Part shown: positions 13,501 to 23,288 of the stretch, piece by piece
Numbering within the stretch: position 1 is the first letter of the stretch
Layout of the letters: each line of letters starts with the position of its first letter
From: Balanoglossus misakiensis
Taxonomy: Eukaryota; Hemichordata
Reading direction: 5' to 3'
NCBI GenBank assembly: GCA_040954595.2
Contig: CM082576.2
Location: 6,386,001-6,450,000 of the forward strand
DNA: 64,000 bases
Notes under the pieces: generated by a model
What the model was told of the DNA's origin: nothing
The model's input: only the letters and a program-made list of their open reading frames with translations
Database searches by the model: none
Program-made: the position numbers and the translations under genes

Positions 13501-13829
13501 ATGAATGAATGAATGAGTGAACGAACGAACGAACGAACGGACATTCGAAAAAATAAATGGAGTAAAGAATGAATGAATGAATGAGTCAGTCCGTCAGTCA
13601 GTCAGTCAGTGGGTCCGTCCAGCAAAGTAAGTCTGTGTCATCTTTATTTTTTTGCAGTTCATGGCCATGGTTTGTGATTGATATCGAGTTGATTTTTTTT
13701 CAAACAGGCAAGGGTACGGGTGCAGGTTTGAGTTCTATCTTGCTTAACAACTAACTGCAGTTATCTCAGCTTACCGAAAACAGCAGAAACAGTCAGTATC
13801 CCGGCCCCGGCCAGCCATCGATAGGCCAT
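10503..13829 (-). CDS. CDADC1: Cytidine/dCMP-deaminase domain protein (CDADC1 type)
   Basis: Seven exons in phase on minus: 13775-13829, 13172-13416, 12564-12735, 11778-12284, 11297-11489, 10683-10902 and 10503-10529, giving 472 residues. It has the two-domain plan of human CDADC1. The first domain keeps the zinc-type RKPCSDC motif but has SHPV where an HxE motif is expected, so it is probably inactive, as in the human protein (HAG). The second domain has the complete set: VIHAETNAL, with the catalytic glutamate, and APCNHC. The substrate should be a deoxycytidine nucleotide; which one cannot be read from sequence. Exon 1 encodes a hydrophobic start (MAYRWLAGAGILTVSAVF) resembling a signal or targeting peptide. 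A shorter form could begin at the in-frame ATG at 13384. Intron 1 holds an unusual microsatellite. Confidence 0.92.
13448..13612. repeat. Compound tetranucleotide microsatellite with inverted arms
   Basis: (GACT)n at 13449-13494 passes into (GAAT)n and (GAAC)n up to about 13540. After a 27-base spacer come (GAAT)n and then (CAGT)n at 13567-13610. The outer GACT and CAGT arms are reverse-complementary, so they could fold. It lies in intron 1 of the CDADC1-type gene. Confidence 0.95.
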
Positions 13830-14345
13830 TGCTTCGATCAATCACTTATATACGTCGACTGCTTTCGAGCTTCGCACTGTGCACCAGTTATGGCGTTGTG
13901 CTGTTCTAACATTAGGACGAACAGGGTTGAAATCTCGAATATCGGTTATTTGCGCATATTTTTGCTTATTATAAGCCTATAGGTCTCCACTGTGGTCGAC
14001 ATTGAGTCAAACTCTAGTTTTCGCTCAAAGTAAAAAAAAATGACGCCATGTTATTTAAAGAGTAATAATTCTGGCACTAATTCAGAGTCTGTTTCTGGTG
14101 CGCAATTATGCCCCGAGTTCAAAACTGTTTTCACTTTTTCAATCGACCGAGCCATTATTGAGAAATGCAAGAGAAAGTTAACACCTCTTGGGCCAACGCC
14201 CATTAGCAGCTGTGACGGCAGTCTATTGTTCTCGCTGATGACGTCACATGCTACGTTACTGATGCTCGGCAGTGATGGCCTGCCATACTATGTTTACAAT
14301 CCCAAAGTACAGTCTTGATATATAAACACACATAAATCAAACAGG

Positions 14346-14395
14346 TGGTACAAGAATAGAGCAGAACAGCAGTGTTTAGAATCAGTTGCAGTGTC
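14346..14395 (+). repeat. Dispersed repeat copy 1
   Basis: The stretch GGTACAAGAATAGAGCAGAA, followed by AACAGCAGTGTTTA and a TTGCAGT, matches a second diverged copy at 15861-15915 in the same order. Probably two remnants of one old interspersed element. Confidence 0.55.
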
Positions 14396-14877
14396 ATGGT
14401 TACATTTGTCAAAATAAAACAGCAACAATGGTAGAAAATATTACTCCAAAATACAACCTTGATGAAGATTTTTTGGATTTAAATCACCCCAGGGGACGTG
14501 TAGCCCGCCCCGCCCCTGTACTGAATATTAAATACGGACGGATGGACGAAACAACGAGCGGCGCATCTCTCGAAAGCAGCAGAGCACAAACGTTGCAAGT
14601 CACTGACAAGCTGGCAGATTTCAGATCATGTTGAGATTTTATAGGCCTAAATTCCATTGACTGTCACGCATGATGAAAGCAGCGACGGACCGATAAATAA
14701 GGAACTATCATGGGATAATCGCATGGTATAAACTCTGTAAAACTCTCAGCACAGTACATGTAGCCTACGCACTCGACATATTTATCATTTTGTTCCGTTT
14801 TGCTTTGGTAAAACAATGACATATTGAAATACCACATTCTCCCCAAGCGAGTATAACGAACACAAAGGCCATTATAT

Positions 14878-15172
14878 AATAAAAAATATGTATTGTTCCG
14901 ATTACCCGACCTACCCTAATTTAAACCCACCGACCCTAAACTTTTTACAGCTTCGTAAACCCAGAAGTAAAAAAAGCGAAGTAAAATATACAAAATTTAT
15001 CAAAATTGACGACATCGCGGACATCACGCCATAACTATGACGTCATACGTCATGGTTCTACACTACCGTGACGGCGGCCAGAGAAATAAAAAAGTGCCAA
15101 ATAATTTTTTTCCCTGTCTACCAGCCCTACTTTTGAAAACCATGTAATCGGAACAGCTTATATTATTTTTTT
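14878..15172. mobile_element. MITE-like element with terminal inverted repeats
   Basis: The left end contains TGTTCCGATTAC (14894-14905) preceded by an A-rich AAAAAATATG; the right end contains its exact reverse complement GTAATCGGAACA (15144-15155) followed by TTATATTATTTTTT. The inverted ends extend imperfectly for about 25-30 bases and enclose about 240 bases without coding potential, including a CRE-like TGACGTCA palindrome near 15039. The size and structure fit a non-autonomous DNA transposon. Target-site duplication is hard to define because the flanks are A/T-rich (TATAATA and TATATTA). Confidence 0.55.
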
Positions 15173-15860
15173 GCCTAACCGTTTTGTAGAAAGTTTTCGG
15201 TAATGCAATTATCCCAGAATAATTCCAATCGTGTTATGGAGGCTGACATCAAAGCGAACCACTAGCTTTGTAAGAGCCAGTCGGACCGTCGCTTTATGAT
15301 ATGAAACAGTGCTATTTTTAATATTTCACATTTTAAATGATATTTTAATACATTCAGAGAGATGCATTTATAAAGTCAAACAATCACTGTATTACAAAAG
15401 AGTATATTAGGTTTCGTTTACTCACCTGATACCAAATCTACCCAAATACGTCGACACAGCGCGAAAAAATACACTGTTCTAATTTTTATCCGCACCAATA
15501 TATATGAACGTTCGTGAATGTTTCAGAGCTTTTTAAATATGGCGTCACAACATGCCACAGATGTAGGCCTATTCCCAACACGTTTCGCCGAGTAGAAGGT
15601 CATAAAGGTCGTCACCTTAGTTGTGCATAATATAAAAGGTATATCCTTTACACTTTGCACTACAAAAGCTGTAAATGATCATTCTGGTACTACCGAGTGT
15701 TAGCTGAAAGACCTTGAGGATTGGATAACTTTTGGGTGAACATATGCCAAATATATCGGACACATGCCGATAGTGAGAACATTTCAAAAATTATTTTCTT
15801 TTTATTATTACATGTATTTTTATTTCAGAACATCATACCACAGTCAATAACTAGATATAT

Positions 15861-15915
15861 GGTACACGAATAGGGCAGAACAACAACAATATTGTTTAAA
15901 ATATAGCAGTTACAG
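15861..15915 (+). repeat. Dispersed repeat copy 2
   Basis: Contains GGTACACGAATAGGGCAGAA, then AACAATATTGTTTA and GCAGTTACAG, matching the copy at 14346-14395 with small changes. Confidence 0.55.
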
Positions 15916-16020
15916 CTCCCTGTTTAAGATTAAGTTTGGTATTTTTTTTAAACAAAAAAGAGCAAAAATGACAATCCAGATTCCTGTGGGTTTTTTCGCT
16001 TTGCTCAAGCGAAAAAAGCA

Positions 16021-16186
<166 letters not shown>

Positions 16187-16529
16187 AGAACGGTATGGAT
16201 TCTAGACTATGCACTTTTGTATTTGCTGACAAAGTACACCCTTGTAGTTTCACTGACACTTGTTTGAACTCAGCAAGATTACAAAGAATATTCTCTGGGC
16301 GGCTTTTGACAATGTGACACTGTTCTAAAGCTCTATCGGTAATTGGCCAGTTAGTGTTTGAACAATAGACCCATGCGGCCAATCGAAGCTTGGTCCTTCG
16401 ATTTTGTACGCTTTGTTTGGCGGGCTCGTACACCACAACGGTTGACGGCCAATAACGGAAGGACGAGCACCAAAGGTGGCGGTCTGAGATATCTGCCTTT
16501 CGCAATTCAAAGTTCAGTGGTTCGGAACT

Positions 16530-17654
16530 ATGGACTATTACAGCGTACACGGGGAAATTGGGACGGGCTACTTCGGATCATCCTACCGGGTCAGAGAGAA
16601 GCACAACAAGAAGAGATTTCGCACGTTGCACATGCTTAAATTCGCAAATGAGGACAAGGCGAAAGTTGGCCTGTCTGCGATCCAGGCAATGCTCTTGCTG
16701 CCGAAGCACGATCACATCGCAAGATATAAAGACGCTTTCTTGCACTACCAACACGGTGCGCATTTTGTCAACTCGGCGCTGGAGGTGTGCATAAGTACGA
16801 ATCTGAACGACTACGTCCTTCGACGGTATCACGACCTCGACAATGATTGCCTCAAAGGCTTCATGCTGCAGATTATTGACGGGCTAACTTTCCTTCACCA
16901 AAGAAAACTTTATCACAACGCGCTGACTCCACATCATATTCTCGTTGGTTACAACAAGAAAAACGAACTCTGTTTGAAGCTAGCTAACTTTGGACTCGGC
17001 CAGGTGTATCAAAGCGACCTCGAGCGTCTTTCGATGTATCGCCCACCGGAGTTGACCTCAGCGGGGGCCGAGCCAAACGTGACGGGTAAACACGCTGACA
17101 AAGGTGACGTTTTCTCCGCCGGTATAATTTTCTGTGCCATGCTTGAGTTCAGCACGTTCGAGGGAAGCGACCAAAGAGACAAAGTTCTGGCGGCGTACGT
17201 TCAGTTCCCGGGTTACGGAGTCATACCAGTCGGCAAATTCCTGCACGAGAACCCCAGCGTCGACCTGGACCGACACCTTTTCTCAAAGACCAGCACCGAC
17301 GTCCGCCGCGTCGTCCGACAGATGCTCGCAGCCGCCGCGTCGCACAGACCAACAGCGGTCAAGGTGAGACAGCAGCTGGCGTCCTGCTTTGACGTGCGCT
17401 TCGGGAACTACCGGGAAAGTACGAAGGAGACGGGCGAAGCCGGGAAAGCGACGAGCAAGAGGAGAAAAAGAGGCCGAGAAGTGTTGGAGGAAGATTTTTC
17501 GTGTCTGAACACACCCATGAAGAAACCGAAAGCACGCGTGCCATCCTCATCAGCGCAAAAATCGAGCGGGTTCATGGGATACCTGGGTGCCATGGCAACC
17601 GCTGCTAGCGTCTACTGGGGATTCAGAAACGAAAACAGCGCATCGATCTTGTAA
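16530..17654 (+). CDS. Single-exon pseudokinase with basic tail
   Basis: An uninterrupted 374-codon frame. Residues 5-290 have a protein-kinase fold signature: a glycine-loop remnant GEIGTGYFG (8-16), the catalytic-loop region YHNALTPHHILV (128-139), the magnesium-loop region LANFGLG (151-157), RPPEL (171-175) and the helix-F motif GDVFSAG (192-198). The HRD motif is HNA and DFG is NFG, so the catalytic base and the metal-binding Asp are both missing, and no VAIK lysine is obvious. It is therefore predicted to be inactive and to act as a scaffold or regulator. Residues 300-345 are basic with a likely nuclear signal KRRKRGRE; 347-366 is a glycine/alanine hydrophobic segment that could touch a membrane. 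The lack of introns recalls PDIK1L/STK35-like kinases or a retrogene, but I cannot assign a family with confidence. Confidence 0.85.
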   Translation: MDYYSVHGEIGTGYFGSSYRVREKHNKKRFRTLHMLKFANEDKAKVGLSAIQAMLLLPKHDHIARYKDAFLHYQHGAHFVNSALEVCISTNLNDYVLRRYHDLDNDCLKGFMLQIIDGLTFLHQRKLYHNALTPHHILVGYNKKNELCLKLANFGLGQVYQSDLERLSMYRPPELTSAGAEPNVTGKHADKGDVFSAGIIFCAMLEFSTFEGSDQRDKVLAAYVQFPGYGVIPVGKFLHENPSVDLDRHLFSKTSTDVRRVVRQMLAAAASHRPTAVKVRQQLASCFDVRFGNYRESTKETGEAGKATSKRRKRGREVLEEDFSCLNTPMKKPKARVPSSSAQKSSGFMGYLGAMATAASVYWGFRNENSASIL

Positions 17655-19424
17655 ACGTACAGGTTTGCGCTCACAGCCAAAATCGCGAACACTTCAACAT
17701 GAACTTATCTGACTTTCATGTATGCACATCACACAGAAATACCCACCCTCCTATATAGTGTACTTAAATGTAGACGATTTTTAAAACTTAAAATACACAT
17801 CTTCGTCCGGAAACGCAAACCTACCAAAGAGTTTTAAAAAGTATTTTTGTTTTATTCAAATGTGTATTGTTTTTCAGCTAGTTTTCGTTTTACATGAAAT
17901 TTCAGTACTTTGGTACAAGATAAAGAAAATTTAAAGATGGCACCTCTTGGTACTGCTCTGGAGCTATGTACTAGTATTTTCAAATGATAAAAGTGGTAGC
18001 ACTGAAAATGAGTAAATCTTACATTAGAAAACAACCTACATTTGCAGTTTGTAGACACACAAGAGTTCGGATAACAGAGGTTACAGTATATTGTGTAGAT
18101 ATTACTATTTTATGTGACACTTGGCAGCTGAGACAGTCATCTGATGACTATATTGTCATGTATTAGGAACTGTCCATACAAAACATAAGCTATTTTAATA
18201 TATGTATATTTATTTCATGCATAATATAAACCAGATGTATTATGTGAATAAGCCGTGTGTGGGTGTTATATTTGATTGGAACACACCATGTTCATGTTCG
18301 GCATTTTGATTGGTCCAACCATGGTCACATGCAACAAGCACTGTGACCAATGAAGGAAATGATTCCAACAACTCTTATATGGAAATTATCTGCACATTAT
18401 GTACACACAAAGAAATGCACAGAAATGAAAATAACTGTGTTGCAGTTAAACCCAAACATGATAAATTTGGTACCATAGTCTATAAACAAATCATATCATA
18501 ATTGAATTGTTGTTTAAAAAGTTGAACACCCCCAATAATTTTCCTTTTGCAAGACCCAATATCACACATTCAAATTGTAGTGTAGTACAACATGCACATC
18601 ATTCTTTCAGCGCTCTTTAAACATACAAAAGTTACAGTAAATTGTAGTTTATTTGACAAATGGATACAAAAATACAATATAGACCGTGCATAATATTTCA
18701 TTTCTGTGCGTTATTGCCATAGACGATGTCATGTCAGCAGATTCCAACACATCATGCACCCGTACCTCTGCCGTACTGTCCGAAGGCTGTACGTGTGCAA
18801 ATGGCTGCAGCCTTGTGGGAGTATGCAAATGTAACAGGACGACTTCATGGCAAAAGAGTGTCACTAAAATAAGTGCTCACATGAAATGATGATTACTCTG
18901 AAATATCATATTTCCTGTCAGTGTAAAACATACATGTACATTCATGCATGATACAAATATGATTATAATTGGCAACAGTGACAAAAACTAATGATATGGT
19001 TTAACATTTCAAGAATACATAAATATTTTTAAACATTAAAAAACAATTTCATGTGGTTATTTTCAACTCCATTGGCATTTTACAGTAAAGTATATTATTT
19101 TTCCCCACAACAGAACACAATCTGATTGTAATATTTATGATGTAAAATTTATCTCAAACTAAATTATTTTTATTTTTTGGTATCAAACTGATGAGGGTCC
19201 CAGAGAAAGATGTTAGGTTGGGTAAATGTTAAAAAATCTCACAGCGCCCATCACCTTATTTCTAACAAAAGTCAAATTACCAGTAAATCCTCATTTGGCA
19301 TATGTTACCCACTTCACTGGGGCACTTGTTGAGGGCCAAGGATACAATACACCCCCAGTCATCCTTTTTCCATAAAAGTGCCCTGATTAATACTTCCCCT
19401 TGCCACACTCAACACAATCGTCAA
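17655..19424. other. Convergent 3' regions, no gene seen
   Basis: AT-rich sequence between the pseudokinase stop and the RCE1 stop. It should carry both 3' UTRs. A minus-strand AATAAA at 19169-19174 suits RCE1. Short open frames here have no support. Confidence 0.65.
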
Positions 19425-22400
19425 TCAATGTAGAAAACCCGAATAAACATCATTGCTGTACAAACTGGGTGATGTCAGTGGGAAGAGCAGATAGATGAAA
19501 GCAACAAGTCCAACAACAAAGGTCAAGCTTATAATCAACGCCCTCGGCTGGCCATAAGAGGAAATCTCACCGAATGCTGGAAAACCCATCCCGTTACAAA
19601 AACTGTGGCAAATGACCAGTGATATAAGATGCCCTGCAAAATAAATAAGTAATAATAATAATTTCAATATCAAGATTTTGTGAACTGAATGCTACTCGAC
19701 AGCAGCTACTTCACTAGAAAACTATGAGCAAAGGGGCTTCATTTTTTAAATAAACAATTCTGTTTGAACGTGCCAAGAAAGTCATTATGTCATGTCTTTA
19801 CAAGCATGTCAGAAGAATTAGTGCTTGATGAGGAACGGTGATTCCTGATCTTGTGACCTTTGGAAGAAACAAAAGTTTAAACATGACATGTATGATAAAA
19901 GCAGACATATGTCATTTAAGTGAAAATAAAAATAAGTTCTTACCAGTCTTAATGAAGAGAAATGCTGAGTAGGCTCCAAATACTGTTGTGTAGCAGAACT
20001 GGAATACTGAAAACGAGGTTTGAAAGTTTTAAAATCAAGTTATACTAAAAAGCCCTCAAAACAATGTGGACATGACTGAAATGTTACATGGAAATCCCAA
20101 ATCAATGAGATCTTGGATCAACAGAGATTTTGCACAGTGGCGAACTATACTCACATGTTTCTATCCAGACTACTTTAGCACTTTGTCCTTGAAATTTGAG
20201 CCTTTCTATGACATGATGCATGTGAGCTGTTGATATAACAGAGAGAATAAACTACATTGTGATGAATCGACAGAAAAGTACTAAACTAAAAAAAAATCAG
20301 AGAACGATTCATGACTTCACACCCACCTACTCCAAAAAACAGCGGACATATAAAGACAGCCTTGCAGAATCCAAGGCAGGATATTAGAAGTGGTAGCATG
20401 CACGCCCTGAATACAAACTCTTCTGTGAATGGAGCCTGTTTAAAAAAATAAAAAAAATGAGAGAAGTTAATAGCACAGACTTTATCTAAGCTGTAGACCA
20501 GTGGTAAAGTATTACAGATATGTTTCCTATCTTTGTTCTTTGATGGGATGATTGTGTTAAGTATTGATGGACAATGATGAAAAAAAGTCCTGAACTATAT
20601 ACTTGTTGAAATAATTTTTCTGAATATATACGGTGTAAACTGTATCCGGTATGCCGCAATGCATAAATGAATTCAACATAGTCCTCATTCAGAAGAAAAT
20701 CATCAAAATTGTGCACTTTCATTAATTTTGAACATTTTCCTTTTGGAATCTTTTGACAATGCCTTAAAAAGGCCATTAAGATAACACAACCCAATAAAAT
20801 CAAACATTAAAGGGACATTAATACAACATACCACCCAGTAATTCCTCCACCAAAGTGGGCTTCTTATTTCATATTTCAAACTTGTTAAATCTGTAAGAAT
20901 AATTGACACGAATTGTCTCTTTAAAACTTTCACCTCCACAAAAGTCAAGTTGAACTTCACCTTGAAGCATCAGCTATGATGTGCAATGCCATGGATTGTA
21001 AAAACTATGAGATTGTTCATGGCTTGTTTCTCCGGACTGTCAGAGTTATTAACTGTCAGCGTGACTTCTGTGAATATAGTTAGGGCTACCATAACACTCC
21101 AAGTTACAATGTCTGTACTTACCAATATGCGTTGAAATACCATCAAAACACATCATGGCAATTGGACCTAGAAATAAAATCTGTGAAAAAAGAACAATTT
21201 AAATTGTTAGAGATGCAATCTTTAAAGACATAGTGCTTTCAGTCTATAGAGATGGGGGAGGGGGGGGGGGGGGGGGGGGGTAGCAACCAGAAATGTGATG
21301 GTAGTAATCATTACTAAAATCTGAAACTGATCACACATACGAACATATGATTCACACATACGAACATATGGGGTTTTGGGTCTGCAGTATATACAGCAGC
21401 TGGGTAAATCAATTGTTCTGCTTTACAGAACCTGGCTCAACTGCTAGTTTCTGAAAGCACTTTACTCACCATTGTTAATACCAGTGGAATGATAAACGCT
21501 GCTAATATTCCTGGTAAACGGATCCCAAGCCACTCCCATAGTGAAAAACCCTGATGAAGAAGTCAATAATGAGTAAACATCAAATTAGTCATCTTTATAT
21601 TCTCCTTGTACAAGTCACAGACTCCGAATGACGAGCAAAGACAAAAGACTGTATTGTTTTCAAATCCCTGAAACAGTCGACTTGGTAAATAACTGATGAA
21701 CATTTTTATATGTTACTTCTTTGCTATATAATTGTTACAAACTAATCCTGCTGATGTCATATCTTCAACATTCATCTGACACCATCATAGAGAACCCATA
21801 ATGATCTACTGCTTGCATTTTTGCGTGATGTTACTTTACACCATTGCTATATTTATTTGTACACGAGTATGGCTACTTCTGACTATATACACAATACCAT
21901 CTCACCTGATCACTGTTGCTTGCCCATAACCAGACATACGGTGGTGCTATCAGTGTCACTAATAAAACACTACAAAATCTTCTCTTGATTGTACTTGGAT
22001 GATTTCTGCAAGTGCGCGATGAAAAGAAGACACTTTAAGTATTTCTTCTTGGGAATGCATATATATAGGGGTACAGACCTGTACGCAGGGCTCAATGGCC
22101 GAGGGGTGGGGTCCACTGGATTGTTTGACTTGGGTCAAAATAACATGCCCCTAGTCCAAACGACTGGGGCTCACCAGGAACCACAGCTGCTGACACAGTT
22201 ATGCTTCGGAACCTGGCAGCTGCAACGCGAGGATGAAAGCCAAAACTCGGCAGTAGCTCATCTATTGTTTGGCGTTCAGCCTCGTACTGCAGCCGGTGTC
22301 CGGTTTCAGATAGACCAAAAGATGAAGTGCCAAGTGGCACCCGTACTCGGAAGTGTGTGTAAAATCTCCACGGGGTAAGGTTTATACGAGTGCGTGACTT

Positions 22401-22614
22401 TGAGTTACCTGCTTAACTTTGACCTCCACAGGTAAAGACTGCCTACATACGCTAGGGCCAACAGAAAACATGACAAAACACCGCTAACACAACTGACAGC
22501 AGTGAACACCAACTCCATGCTCGACTTACGCCACCATTTTAGGTCAAAGGTTAACAGAAGGCCCCTCATGCGAGTTCTGATAAACTCTCCAACTTGAACA
22601 CCCCAGCTGGGCAA
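19425..22614 (-). CDS. RCE1: CAAX prenyl protease 2 (RCE1)
   Basis: Nine exons in phase on minus: 22409-22614, 21906-22005, 21470-21550, 21123-21180, 20832-20890, 20327-20435, 20155-20226, 19944-20006 and 19425-19633, giving 318 residues (human about 329). The product is the endoplasmic-reticulum intramembrane protease that removes the last three residues of prenylated CAAX proteins such as Ras. The catalytic elements are all present: the double-glutamate motif [15 protein letters not shown], the histidine of FFGVAHMHH (formed across the exon 6-7 junction) and [11 protein letters not shown] with the third catalytic His and Asn. [10 protein letters not shown] and the hydrophobic segments also match the family. 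The start is uncertain: the first ATG is at 22614, but an in-frame ATG at 22518 gives a 286-residue form whose N-terminus is closer to that of homologues. Confidence 0.96.
21254..21280. repeat. Poly-G run
   Basis: 21 consecutive G bases at 21260-21280, preceded by GGGGGA, in an RCE1 intron. The exact length may be affected by sequencing error. A G-rich run like this can form a quadruplex on the plus strand. Confidence 0.95.
21331..21371. repeat. Short tandem duplication
   Basis: CACACATACGAACATATG is present twice in a row, separated by ATT, in an RCE1 intron. Confidence 0.85.
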
Positions 22615-23288
22615 CCTTTACCTTGCCATATGCAACATACCTGGACAGATGTCACACTGCCTGAACTTGCCCCCTGGTAACCCCCCCTGGTAACCTATGA
22701 CACTCAGAAGTTTTCTATCAAGCTAGGTTGAAAGGGTTTGAAACTTGGGCAATAAACCTGATCATTTTTTACAGATCATGGGGTCTTGACCAACCACAGA
22801 ACAACATGTACATGTATTGCGTCTGTCATAACAGTAAATTTTATTTGATACACAACTTTGAAAAATCTGTTGTGAACTTAACGTACAAAAAGAAAATTTT
22901 CACGAAAACACAAACTTTTTTTTTTACATTTACTAAGTGACAAATACAACAGACTTGATGAACATTTCCCTTTATCGTCTTCTCTCATAGTTGCACTTTC
23001 TGGCAATTTCTCTAATTCCATGAAATAATACAACAATGCTGCAGGTTCTATCATCTAAGCTAAAAATACTTCTAACACTGATGTGGTCACAAGATATTCT
23101 AAGTTTAAGACCGTCAGGAAGATGTTGACAGATGATTAGAGGATGGTAAAGTTGACAAATGTTGTACTTTGAGATCAAATGATGATTAGTGGGAAACATG
23201 GCAATTTCCGCAAAAGTCCTCAGCAATTACTAAGTTCAAAGTCTCTCGGATGGAAAGCATGGCACGAGGTCAAAGTTCGGTGGACACT
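22615..23288. other. HSP90 3' UTR and RCE1 upstream region
   Basis: Two same-strand genes follow each other here. A minus-strand AATAAA at 22840-22845, about 445 bases past the HSP90 stop, probably ends that transcript. That leaves only about 200 bases for the RCE1 promoter. No other gene is seen. Confidence 0.65.
22840..22845 (-). terminator. Poly(A) signal AATAAA (HSP90)
   Basis: TTTATT on plus, AATAAA on minus, the first good signal after the HSP90 stop codon. Confidence 0.55.

Noticed and set aside
13448-13612. Regularly spaced short repeats, considered as a CRISPR-like array
   Set aside because: The units are simple tetranucleotides without unique spacers, and the genome is eukaryotic.
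14040-14634. Two plus-strand frames of 92 and 82 codons
   Set aside because: No splice partners, no recognisable motif, in a repeat-rich gap; consistent with chance.
22405-22614. Longer RCE1 N-terminus from 22614 as the only start
   Set aside because: Kept as the outer limit, but the in-frame ATG at 22518 fits homologue lengths as well, so I do not claim the long form as proven.
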